30,918 bases of DNA from Zoogloeaceae bacterium (GCA_031274855.1 JAISPO010000054.1:1-30918), one strand, 5' to 3'. Counted from the stretch's first letter, positions 1 through 6,157 are shown. A program made the numbers and translations. Notes: generated from the sequence alone by a model not told the origin.

Positions 1-47
1 CCGACAAGCCAACCGGCACCGCGCCCAATGCGGCAGCGCCCGCCTGA
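1..47 (+). CDS. ftsH: C-terminal end of an upstream gene, probably FtsH (partial)
   Basis: Only the last 14 codons and the TGA stop (45-47) are inside the window; they read DKPTGTAPNAAAPA, an Ala/Pro-rich disordered tail. The tail alone has no diagnostic motif. The name rests on context: in many proteobacteria ftsH (the membrane AAA+ zinc protease) directly precedes folP and glmM, and its C-terminus is often a low-complexity tail. A strong hairpin terminator follows 20 bp later. The assignment to FtsH is inference. Confidence 0.55.
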   Translation, partial: DKPTGTAPNAAAPA

Positions 48-66
48 TTTTTGTCCGGTCATCCAC

Positions 67-90
67 AGGCCGCGCTTGGCGCGGCCTTTT
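67..90 (+). terminator. Rho-independent terminator after the ftsH-like gene
   Basis: A perfect 9-bp GC-rich stem (67-75 pairs with 79-87), a 3-nt loop (TTG) and a T run at 87-90 form a typical intrinsic terminator 20 bp after the upstream stop codon. It suggests that folP is at least partly uncoupled from the upstream gene, although no clear folP promoter is visible in the remaining 47 bp. Confidence 0.8.
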
Positions 91-100
91 CGTTCCCGTC

Positions 101-125
101 ATTCCCGCGTGCTTCTGGCGGGAAT
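101..125. repeat. dRS3-like palindromic repeat (ATTCCCGC/GCGGGAAT)
   Basis: An exact 8-bp inverted repeat, ATTCCCGC (101-108) and GCGGGAAT (118-125), with a 9-nt loop, preceded by CGTC. It resembles the dispersed ATTCCC...GGGAAT repeats (Neisseria dRS3 and similar betaproteobacterial elements), but its spacer is longer than the classic 20-bp form. A related palindrome beginning with the same CGTCATTC lies at 30266-30305. It occupies the space where a folP promoter would be expected. Confidence 0.6.
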
Positions 126-137
126 CCAGCGGCTTTT

Positions 138-974
138 ATGAACCGAGTTCTCCACTGCGGCCGCTTCCGGCTCGACCTCTCCCGCCCATTACTGATGGGC
201 ATCGTCAATCTCACTGACAACTCGTTTTCGGGCGATGGCCTGCATGGCGTCGCCGAACGCGCCATCGCGCAGGGGCTGCGTATGGTCGAGGCGGGCGCGG
301 CCATGCTCGACCTCGGCGCGGAGTCCTCGCGGCCCGGCATGGAGCCGGTGTGTGCGCAGCAGGAGCTGGATCGCCTGCTGCCTGTGCTTGAAGGCTTGCG
401 CGACTGCGGCGTGCCGCTGTCGGTCGATACGGTCAAGCCCGAAGTCATGCGGGCGGCCATTGCCGCGGGCGCGGATCTCATCAATGACATCGCCGCCCTG
501 CAAGCCTCCGGCGCGATTGGAGCGGTGGCGGAGAGCCAAGCCGCGGTTTGCCTGATGCACATGCAGGGCGGGCCGCGCACCATGCAGATCGCGCCGCATT
601 ACGGCGATGCCGTCAGCGAAGTCCGCGCGTTTTTGCTTGAGCGCGTCGCCGCCTGCCACGCCGCCGGAATCGCCAGCGAACGCATCGTCATCGACCCCGG
701 CTTCGGTTTCGGCAAGACGCTTGAGCATAACCTCGACCTGCTGCGGCATCTGGATCGTTTCGTCGACACCGGACTGCCGGTACTGGCGGGCCTGTCGCGC
801 AAGTCGATGTTGGGCCAAATCACCGGCCAGCCGGTCGGTGAGCGCGTTTCCGCCAGCGTCGCCGCCGCTTTACTGGCAGCGCAGCGTGGCGCGAGCATAA
901 TCAGGGTTCACGATGTCGCGGCAACCCGCGATGCGCTTGCCGTCTGGCAGGCAGTTCAGAAGGGGAGGGCTTAA
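138..974 (+). CDS. folP: Dihydropteroate synthase
   Basis: Cytoplasmic folate-pathway enzyme that joins 6-hydroxymethyl-7,8-dihydropterin diphosphate to p-aminobenzoate; target of sulfonamides. The 278-aa protein is a full-length TIM barrel. Visible family motifs are the first pterin loop LMGIVNLTDNSFSGDG (about residues 19-34, a variant of the usual NVTPDSFSDGG), ESSRPG at 62-67, D97, ND at 116-117, DPGFGFGK at 187-194, SRKS at 220-223 and the closing RVHD at 256-259. ATG at 138 is chosen because upstream in-frame codons back to TTG 51 run through the terminator and repeat. No strong ribosome binding site is visible. The next gene is a toxin-antitoxin pair rather than glmM, the usual neighbour. 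Confidence 0.96.
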   Translation: MNRVLHCGRFRLDLSRPLLMGIVNLTDNSFSGDGLHGVAERAIAQGLRMVEAGAAMLDLGAESSRPGMEPVCAQQELDRLLPVLEGLRDCGVPLSVDTVKPEVMRAAIAAGADLINDIAALQASGAIGAVAESQAAVCLMHMQGGPRTMQIAPHYGDAVSEVRAFLLERVAACHAAGIASERIVIDPGFGFGKTLEHNLDLLRHLDRFVDTGLPVLAGLSRKSMLGQITGQPVGERVSASVAAALLAAQRGASIIRVHDVAATRDALAVWQAVQKGRA

Positions 975-980
975 AGTTCC

Positions 981-1018
981 TTGCCGAATGATCTCACGAC
1001 GGATAAAATGAGATCATT
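981..1018 (+). promoter_or_regulatory. Promoter and palindromic operator of the fitAB module
   Basis: TTGCCG (981-986), a 17-bp spacer and TAAAAT (1004-1009) make a good sigma70-type promoter. A perfect 10-bp inverted repeat, AATGATCTCA (987-996) and TGAGATCATT (1009-1018) with a 12-bp spacer, starts right after the -35 box and ends just past the -10 box. This is the geometry expected for an operator bound by the RHH antitoxin to repress its own operon, as known for gonococcal FitA. Binding itself is inferred. Confidence 0.75.
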
Positions 1019-1039
1019 GATATCGCAAGGGAGTCAATC

Positions 1040-1297
1040 ATGGCAGCCGTTTCGATAAGAAATATTTCCGATGAGGTGCATCGGGCGTTGCGCGTACGCG
1101 CGGCCCATCATGGCCGCAGCACCGAGGCCGAAATCCGGGACATCATCGAGCGGGCGGTTCGGCCGCCGGAGCGTGTCAAGCTCGGTACTTTCCTGTTCGG
1201 GCTTGGCCGCGAGATCGGGCTGACCAATGAAGATGTTGCTTGCATTGAGCAGGGGCGCGACCGGACGCCGGTTGAGCCGGTGAGCTTCGCAGAATGA
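1040..1297 (+). CDS. fitA: FitA-like ribbon-helix-helix antitoxin
   Basis: The 85-aa protein begins with a ribbon-helix-helix DNA-binding domain: a beta strand (MAAVSIRNI) followed by two helices holding RALRVRAAHHGRSTEAEIRDII. The C-terminal half, from about residue 45, is the usual toxin-binding tail of FitA/VapB-type antitoxins. ATG 1040 has an AAGGGA ribosome binding site at 1027-1032. The stop overlaps the toxin start by four bases (ATGA at 1294-1297), giving translational coupling. The product should neutralise the PIN toxin downstream and, as a complex with it, repress the promoter at 981-1018. The FitA assignment follows from the RHH sequence style and from the partner's FitB-like residues. 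Confidence 0.88.
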   Translation: MAAVSIRNISDEVHRALRVRAAHHGRSTEAEIRDIIERAVRPPERVKLGTFLFGLGREIGLTNEDVACIEQGRDRTPVEPVSFAE

Positions 1298-1719
1298 TTC
1301 TGCTCGACACCAATGTCATTTCCGAGCCGTTGAAACCGCGGCCCGATGCGGCTGTACTGGCGTGGCTCGATGCGCAGGCAGTGGATACCCTGCATATCTG
1401 CGCCATCAGCATGGCCGAGCTTCGTTATGGCGTCGCCATCATGCCGAAAGGCAAGCGCAGGGACAGCTTGCACCAGCGGCTTGATGAGCGCGTCATGCCG
1501 ATGTTCGCGGGGCGCGTTCTCGCTTTTGATGCCGAGGCGGCGGCGGTTTATGCGGAACTGCGCGCTCGCGCCCGCGCCACCGGCAAGGCGATAGACGCAG
1601 TGGATGCCTACATTGCTGCCATTGCCTTCGCGCATGGCCTGATGGTTGCCACCCGCGATGTCGCGCCATTTCAAGCAGCCGGTCTCAACGTCATTAACCC
1701 TTGGCAGGCAGGAGCGTAA
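1294..1719 (+). CDS. fitB: FitB/VapC-type PIN-domain toxin
   Basis: PIN-domain ribonuclease of 141 aa, toxin of a type II TA pair; family members cleave RNA (often tRNA or rRNA) with Mg2+. The four acidic active-site residues are visible at D5 (LLDTNVIS), E42 (SMAELRYG), D104 (AVDAYIAA) and D122 (ATRDVAPF), the same numbering I recall for gonococcal FitB. The length is normal and the frame intact, so the toxin is probably functional. It is coupled to the antitoxin by the ATGA overlap. Only 5 bp separate its stop from the glmM start, so glmM probably shares its mRNA. Cellular target unknown. Confidence 0.92.
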   Translation: MILLDTNVISEPLKPRPDAAVLAWLDAQAVDTLHICAISMAELRYGVAIMPKGKRRDSLHQRLDERVMPMFAGRVLAFDAEAAAVYAELRARARATGKAIDAVDAYIAAIAFAHGLMVATRDVAPFQAAGLNVINPWQAGA

Positions 1720-1724
1720 CAACA

Positions 1725-3077
1725 ATGGCACGCAAGTATTTCGGCACGGATGGCATCAGGGGGCGGGTTGGCGAGGCGCCGATCATGCCGGAGTTTGTTT
1801 TGCGGCTCGGCTATGCCGCCGGTACGGCCCTCGTCGGGCAAGATACCTTACCGGCAGGCGAACGGCCCGCGGTGCTGATCGGCAAGGACACGCGGGTTTC
1901 TGGCTACATGCTGGAGGCGGCGCTGGAATGCGGCTTTTCCGCCGCCGGCGTGGATGTGATGCTCTGCGGCCCGCTGCCGACGCCGGCCATCGCCTATCTC
2001 ACGCGGGCGCTGCGCTTGCAGGCCGGTGTGGTGATTTCCGCCTCGCACAACGCCTATCAGGACAATGGCATCAAGTTCTTTTCGGCCCAAGGCACAAAAC
2101 TTCCCGATGCCGTCGAAGAGGCCATCGAGGCCGGTCTCGATCAGCCCATGGGTTGCCGCGGCTCTGCCGGATTGGGGCGGGCGCGGCGTGTTGAGGATGC
2201 GCATGGCCGCTACATCGAATTCTGCAAAAGTACCTTCCCCAACGAACTGGATTTGCGCGGCCTGAAGATCGCCGTCGATTGCGCGCATGGCGCGGGCTAT
2301 CTGGTTGCGCCCAAAGTGTTCCATGAACTGGGCGCGGAAGTGGTCACCATCGGCACCGATCCCAACGGCCTCAACATCAACGACGGCGTAGGCGCGACTT
2401 CGCCCGATGCGCTGCGCCGCGCCGTGCTTCAGCACAAAGCCGATCTCGGCATTGCGCTCGATGGCGACGGCGACCGCGTGGTGATGGTTGATAGCCAAGG
2501 CAAGATTTACGATGGCGACCAACTGCTCTATGTCATCGTCCGCCAGCGGCATTTGCGCGACAAGGTCGCGGGCGTGGTCGGCACGCTGATGAGTAACCTT
2601 GGGTTCGAACACGCGCTGGGACGCTTGGGCATTCCGTTTGCGCGGGCCAAAGTCGGCGACCGTTATGTCCTCGAAATGATGGCCGAAAAAAACTGGCCCT
2701 TCGGCGGCGAAAATTCGGGCCACATCATTTGTCTGGAAAAGCACACAACCGGCGACGGCATCATTGCCGCGCTGCAAGTGTTGGCGGCGCTGCGCGCCAA
2801 CAGCGACACGCTGGCCCACGCCTGCGCTGACCTGACCATGTATCCGCAAAAGCTCATCAACGTGCGGATTGCCGCCGGTTTCAACTGGCAGGGCGACGCG
2901 GGCATCAAGGCCGCTGCTGCCGCCGCCGAACAGGCGCTCAACGGCAAAGGCCGCGTCCTGCTGCGCCCGTCCGGCACCGAGCCGGTACTGCGCGTGATGG
3001 TCGAGGGCAGCGACGGGGCATTAGTTACCGCGCAAGCCGAAGCGATTGCCTCCGCTGTGCGCGAGGCTGCCGAGTGA
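1725..3077 (+). CDS. glmM: Phosphoglucosamine mutase
   Basis: Interconverts glucosamine-6-phosphate and glucosamine-1-phosphate for UDP-GlcNAc, peptidoglycan and lipopolysaccharide synthesis; normally essential. The 450-aa protein has the N-terminal KYFGTDGIRG signature, the phosphoserine loop SASHN with active Ser107, the metal loop DGDGDR, the sugar loop GGENSGH and the C-terminal phosphate loop RPSGTEP. The residue after SASHN is Ala110 where Pro is common. ATG 1725 starts at the conserved MARKYFGTDG; the in-frame TTG at 1701 lies inside the toxin gene and is rejected. GGAG lies at 1711-1714, inside the end of fitB. The usual partner folP is separated from it by the TA pair. Confidence 0.97.
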   Translation: MARKYFGTDGIRGRVGEAPIMPEFVLRLGYAAGTALVGQDTLPAGERPAVLIGKDTRVSGYMLEAALECGFSAAGVDVMLCGPLPTPAIAYLTRALRLQAGVVISASHNAYQDNGIKFFSAQGTKLPDAVEEAIEAGLDQPMGCRGSAGLGRARRVEDAHGRYIEFCKSTFPNELDLRGLKIAVDCAHGAGYLVAPKVFHELGAEVVTIGTDPNGLNINDGVGATSPDALRRAVLQHKADLGIALDGDGDRVVMVDSQGKIYDGDQLLYVIVRQRHLRDKVAGVVGTLMSNLGFEHALGRLGIPFARAKVGDRYVLEMMAEKNWPFGGENSGHIICLEKHTTGDGIIAALQVLAALRANSDTLAHACADLTMYPQKLINVRIAAGFNWQGDAGIKAAAAAAEQALNGKGRVLLRPSGTEPVLRVMVEGSDGALVTAQAEAIASAVREAAE

Positions 3078-3188
3078 GCCTCAGGATGGGTGTCGTCTGT
3101 ATTTTCTGAGAACGGTTGAAAAGAATTCGATGCTGATCTTTGTAGTCCCGCATCTTCCGGATATGTATGCGATTAAATCGAAAGTGCG

Positions 3189-3881
3189 CTAACGACTCGG
3201 CCGTACAATATCTCGAAGAAGGGCAGCCAGGTCTTTATTACCGGCAAGTTGCTCCATAGTAGAAGCGACACGATCCTTCGTTCTCTCACCCTGAATATTC
3301 GGCATTGCCAAGCGATTCACGCTCAAATCACGCGCGATATAGAGAAGATCGCGTCCCGTAGCATCTCGACTGAATTGCTCCCACGGCACATCGTATCCGG
3401 CCTTCTTGGCAAGCTGCTTTGTGAATGTCCGCAAAGTACGGCTGTTTCCATCGCTGAAAGGGTGGATGTAATCCAGCTCCGCATAGAGCGCGGCGAACCG
3501 CTGGACGAATTCACTGATACCCAAGCCACGAAAGCCATCCGGATTCGCACCGGCCAAAACCTTATCAAGACGCGCAATGGCGTATTCATCCATGCGTGCA
3601 TAGGCAACGTATACCAAATCCTCAACAGTACCCAGCTTACGCGCCTTCAGCCAATCTTTGCCCTCAGGAACAGGAGGCCGGTATTCGCCAATGCCTCTGC
3701 GAGCGGCACCTGAAGCGTCCTGGAATATTCGGCGGTTAATTTCCCGTAAGTGCGCAGCATCGAAACTGCCATGTACAGGATTGCGCTCCAGTTCAACGAT
3801 GCGCAGAAGGGAAAGGAACAGTTCGTGCTGTTCCAGCACAACAGCGCCAACAACATTACCTCTCTTGGTTGGCGGCTCCAT
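3189..3881 (-). CDS. fic: Fic-family AMP-transferase toxin (class I FicT/VbhT-like)
   Basis: The 230-aa protein carries the Fic core with the signature HPFSDGNSRTLR at residues 140-151. This matches HxFx(D/E)GNxRxxR: catalytic His140, Asp144 for Mg2+, Arg148 and Arg151. Ser147 replaces the second Gly of the common GNGR form. Fic enzymes transfer AMP from ATP to target hydroxyls (DNA gyrase and topoisomerase IV in known bacterial FicT/VbhT toxins). The protein itself shows no inhibitory helix, so inhibition should come from the upstream antitoxin, with which it overlaps by 26 bp. ATG (3879-3881 on the reverse strand) has an AAGGGA ribosome binding site. Base composition is AT-richer than in neighbours, suggesting transfer. 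It converges on glmM. Confidence 0.93.
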   Translation of the reverse strand: MEPPTKRGNVVGAVVLEQHELFLSLLRIVELERNPVHGSFDAAHLREINRRIFQDASGAARRGIGEYRPPVPEGKDWLKARKLGTVEDLVYVAYARMDEYAIARLDKVLAGANPDGFRGLGISEFVQRFAALYAELDYIHPFSDGNSRTLRTFTKQLAKKAGYDVPWEQFSRDATGRDLLYIARDLSVNRLAMPNIQGERTKDRVASTMEQLAGNKDLAALLRDIVRPSR

Positions 3882-4188
3882 ACGGTCCCTTCACAAACGC
3901 TGCCAAGTCAATCTCGCCAACAACATATCGTCGGCAATGCTCCTCGTCTTCAGGAGTGCTCTTGTAACCCTCAAGCGCAACACTGCCTCGCGCGAAGTCA
4001 ACGGCAGCTTGTCTCGCTCGCTGTTCTTCTATGCTAATCAAGCCGTGTTTCACTTGTGTTTCATCCACATACGAACGCATAAGTTCGCGTAATACCTGCG
4101 CTGCTGGCCGGTGATTACGTTCAACCGCCAAGCCGAAGTGATCTCGCAGCTTTCGTTCGACACGGAAGGTCATTTGAACATGCTCCAT
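3856..4188 (-). CDS. Fic antitoxin with RHH-like N-terminus and VbhA-type inhibitory motif
   Basis: The 110-aa product lies upstream of and overlaps fic. Residues 1-43 (MTFRVERKLRDHF... AAQVLRELMRSYVDE) look like a short strand-helix-helix RHH or RelB-like DNA-binding module. Residues about 57-99 resemble the antitoxin_VbhA domain: S69-V-A-L-E73-G74 fits the class I inhibitory motif (S/T)xxxE(G/N), whose Glu blocks ATP gamma-phosphate positioning by contacting the second Arg of the Fic motif (here Arg151). So one protein may both repress the operon and inhibit the enzyme. Many known VbhA antitoxins are little more than the inhibitory domain. The domain reading comes from sequence pattern, not from a search. 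Confidence 0.82.
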   Translation of the reverse strand: MEHVQMTFRVERKLRDHFGLAVERNHRPAAQVLRELMRSYVDETQVKHGLISIEEQRARQAAVDFARGSVALEGYKSTPEDEEHCRRYVVGEIDLAAFVKGPYGAANQER

Positions 4189-4216
4189 AGTCGCCTACCT
4201 TTCTTTACCAGCAAAA

Positions 4217-4233
4217 TGCCATCATAGTGCCAT
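4217..4233 (-). promoter_or_regulatory. Possible operator/promoter of the Fic module (TGCCAT direct repeat)
   Basis: In the 69-bp gap before the Fic antitoxin, TGCCAT occurs twice (4217-4222 and 4228-4233), 11 bp apart, one helical turn, as expected for a same-face binding site of an RHH protein. On the reverse strand a weak promoter, TTGATT with a 17-bp spacer and CACTAT, overlaps it. Both readings are tentative. Confidence 0.3.
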
Positions 4234-4257
4234 ACAAAAGATAGGCAATCAACATTA

Positions 4258-4656
4258 TTAGCCGAACAGAACCAGACCCCAAACGACGAGGACGTTGATG
4301 AGCGCCACCATGACGGCGGCGCTACCGGCGTCTTTGGCGCGTTTCGACAAGTCATGCTTTTCCAGCGAGATGCGGTCGATGGCGGCTTCGATGGCCGAGT
4401 TGATGAGTTCGACGATCAGCACCAGCAGCACGCTGGCGATCATCAGCGCGCGCCCGATGCCTGAGACTGGCAGAAAAAACACCAGCGGAATCAGGACGGC
4501 GGCCAGCCAGACTTCCTGACGGAAAGCGTCCTCATGACGATAGGCGGCGCGCAAGCCGTCGAACGTGTAGAGACAGGCGTTTAAAAGACGGCGCAGGCCA
4601 GTCTTGCCCTTGAACGGGCTTTCAGGAGGCGGCGAGGATGTGGAGGGTTCTGACAT
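4258..4656 (-). CDS. dgkA: Diacylglycerol kinase (prokaryotic, integral membrane)
   Basis: Small inner-membrane enzyme that phosphorylates diacylglycerol to phosphatidic acid, recycling lipid from periplasmic glucan and lipopolysaccharide modification. The 132-aa protein has the usual three membrane helices (about residues 47-66, 68-86 and 113-131) and the family signature E83-L-I-N86-S-A-I-E90 followed by DRISLEKHDLSKRAKDAGSA, equivalent to the E. coli E69/E76 catalytic region. The start at 4656 (MSEPSTSSPP) gives normal length; longer in-frame starts would translate the palindromic repeat upstream. The hydrophilic N-terminus is slightly longer than in E. coli. It diverges from tpiA. Confidence 0.95.
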   Translation of the reverse strand: MSEPSTSSPPPESPFKGKTGLRRLLNACLYTFDGLRAAYRHEDAFRQEVWLAAVLIPLVFFLPVSGIGRALMIASVLLVLIVELINSAIEAAIDRISLEKHDLSKRAKDAGSAAVMVALINVLVVWGLVLFG

Positions 4657-4690
4657 GCCGCCATTAGAACATTTTCCCCTCTCCCTTTGT

Positions 4691-4714
4691 CCCTCTCCCG
4701 CGAGCGGGAAAGGG
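4691..4714. repeat. Palindromic repeat CCCTCTCCCGC/GCGGGAAAGGG
   Basis: An 11-bp inverted repeat with one mismatch, arms 4691-4701 and 4704-4714, loop GA, in the divergent dgkA-tpiA gap. This kind of CCCTCTCCCGC palindrome is a common dispersed intergenic repeat in betaproteobacteria and xanthomonads. There is no T tract, so it is not an obvious terminator. Confidence 0.55.
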
Positions 4715-4748
4715 ATGTAACACGAATGCACGGGCGGAAGATAGCCGA

Positions 4749-4777
4749 TTGCGGGCGGCAAGGGCAGTGGCTATAAT
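4749..4777 (+). promoter_or_regulatory. Sigma70-type promoter of tpiA-secG
   Basis: TTGCGG (4749-4754), a 17-bp spacer and a perfect TATAAT (4772-4777) lie 38 bp before the tpiA start. The transcript would start near 4784. This is the clearest housekeeping promoter in the window. Confidence 0.75.
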
Positions 4778-4815
4778 GCGCGTCCGACTGAGAGCAGCGT
4801 AACTGAGAGAACAAA

Positions 4816-5565
4816 ATGTCCCGCCAAAAATTTGTCGCTGGCAACTGGAAGATGCACGGCAGCTTGGCTGCCAACCTCGCCCTTCTGACGGCAGTCCGCA
4901 ACGGCGTTGCCGGATTCGCGGCCCAGGTCGCGGTCTGCGTTCCCTATCCCTATCTCGCTCAGGCGCAATCGGCGCTTGCCGGCAGCAATGTCGCCTGGGG
5001 CGCTCAAGACCTTTCCGAACATGCTCAGGGGGCTTACACGGGCGAGGTGAGCGGTTCGATGTTGAACGATTTTGCTTGCCGTTATGTGATCATCGGCCAT
5101 TCGGAGCGCCGTTCCTACTACGGCGATACCGATGCAGTGGTTGCCGCCAAGTACGCGGCGGCGCTCAAGTCGGGGCTGACGCCGATTCTCTGTGTTGGCG
5201 AAACGCTGGCCGAACGCGAGGCGAACATTACCGCTCAAGTGGTTACCCGCCAGTTGGATGCCGTGATTGCCGGTTCGGGCGTCGAGTCATTGGCGCGGGC
5301 CGTGGTGGCTTACGAGCCGGTTTGGGCAATCGGTACCGGCAAGACGGCGACTCCGGCGCAGGCGCAGGAAGTCCATGCGCTGATTCGGGCGCGGGTTGCG
5401 GCGGCGAATCCCGCAGTGGCAGCCGGTTTGCAGATTTTGTACGGCGGCAGCGTCAAATCCGCCAATGCCAAAGAACTCTTCGGTCAGCCCGACATCGACG
5501 GTGGCTTGATCGGCGGCGCTGCTCTGGTGGCAGCGGACTTTATCGGCATCTGCGCGGCCGGCTGA
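4816..5565 (+). CDS. tpiA: Triosephosphate isomerase
   Basis: Glycolysis and gluconeogenesis enzyme interconverting dihydroxyacetone phosphate and glyceraldehyde-3-phosphate in the cytoplasm. The 249-aa protein is a complete TIM barrel with GNWKM (catalytic Lys12), GHSERR (catalytic His95), the AYEPVWAIGTGK loop (catalytic Glu167 and the flexible loop 6), and the phosphate-binding YGGSV and GGLIGGAAL segments near the C-terminus. ATG 4816 begins at the conserved MSRQKFVAGNWKM. It is followed 19 bp later by secG, the usual betaproteobacterial arrangement, and is read from the promoter at 4749-4777. Confidence 0.98.
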   Translation: MSRQKFVAGNWKMHGSLAANLALLTAVRNGVAGFAAQVAVCVPYPYLAQAQSALAGSNVAWGAQDLSEHAQGAYTGEVSGSMLNDFACRYVIIGHSERRSYYGDTDAVVAAKYAAALKSGLTPILCVGETLAEREANITAQVVTRQLDAVIAGSGVESLARAVVAYEPVWAIGTGKTATPAQAQEVHALIRARVAAANPAVAAGLQILYGGSVKSANAKELFGQPDIDGGLIGGAALVAADFIGICAAG

Positions 5566-5584
5566 TCGCGCAAGGAACTCAAAA

Positions 5585-5938
5585 ATGGAAATGTTGTTTC
5601 CCCTATTGTTAACTGTTCATATCATCGTTGGCCTGAGTGTCATCGGCTTGGTCTTGCTGCAACACGGCAAGGGCGCCGATATGGGCGCGGCCTTCGGTAG
5701 CGGCGCGTCGGGCAGCCTTTTCGGCGCAACCGGAGCGGCCAACTTTTTGTCGAGAACGACCGCGATTCTGGCGGCTGTTTTCTTTGCGACCAGTCTGGGC
5801 TTGACCTATGTGGCCAACGTACAGCCGAGGACGGTTGAGAACAGCGTCATGGACAGGGTGAAAACCCTGCCGGCAACTCAGGAAATTCCGGCGGAAGCGC
5901 CGGCGGAAGATTCAAAAGCAGGAATTATTCCAAAATAA
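5585..5938 (+). CDS. secG: Preprotein translocase subunit SecG
   Basis: Accessory inner-membrane subunit of the SecYEG export channel. The 117-aa protein has two membrane helices (about residues 4-23 and 55-76) around the conserved cytoplasmic loop LLQHGKGADMGAAFGSGASGS, then a hydrophilic, Ala/Glu/Pro-rich tail. ATG 5585 has AAGGA upstream at 5572-5576. Placement between tpiA and the tRNA-Leu/nuo block is the standard order in this class. Confidence 0.96.
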   Translation: MEMLFPLLLTVHIIVGLSVIGLVLLQHGKGADMGAAFGSGASGSLFGATGAANFLSRTTAILAAVFFATSLGLTYVANVQPRTVENSVMDRVKTLPATQEIPAEAPAEDSKAGIIPK

Positions 5939-5957
5939 TTTTTGCCGGATGGAGGGG

Positions 5958-5966
5958 TGCTATCAT
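5958..5966 (+). promoter_or_regulatory. Extended -10 promoter for tRNA-Leu and probably nuo
   Basis: TGC followed by TATCAT (5961-5966, five of six matches) forms an extended -10 element about 57 bp before the tRNA. No good -35 box is seen. The -10 sits at the right side of an 8-bp inverted repeat, GCCGGATG (5944-5951) and CATCCGGC (5964-5971), that could also act as a weak secG terminator or a regulatory hairpin. No terminator is visible between tRNA and nuoA, so the two may share a transcript. Confidence 0.5.
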
Positions 5967-6022
5967 CCGGCCCCGCAACGCGTAGCAAGTTGATTTGTGA
6001 ACCGCGTTTGCAGCAGATTGTG

Positions 6023-6107
6023 GCCGACGTGGTGAAATTGGTAGACACGCTATCTTGAGGGGGTAGTGGCGAAAGCTGTGCGAGTTCGAGTCTCGCCGTC
6101 GGCACCA
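6023..6107 (+). tRNA. leuU: tRNA-Leu (anticodon GAG)
   Basis: An 85-nt tRNA with a 7-bp acceptor stem GCCGACG/CGTCGGC, anticodon stem CTATC/GGTAG around the loop TTGAGGG with anticodon GAG at 6057-6059, a long variable arm typical of leucine tRNAs, a T arm with GTTCGAGTC and the discriminator A, and an encoded CCA at 6105-6107. It reads CUC and CUU codons. Location between secG and nuoA is characteristic of Betaproteobacteria. Confidence 0.97.
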
Positions 6108-6157
6108 CAGACATGGGGGCAGTTGTTGAGGCCCTTCGACAGTAAGGAGATTGGGGA

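Noticed and set aside
3082..3111. Weak CTCAG/CTGAG inverted repeat after glmM as a terminator
   Set aside because: Only 5 bp of pairing with a long loop and no T run.
3130..3192. 20-codon open frame between glmM and fic (MLIFVVPHLPDMYAIKSKVR)
   Set aside because: Too short, no clear ribosome binding site, overlaps the fic stop, and resembles nothing I know; could be a gene remnant but cannot be supported.
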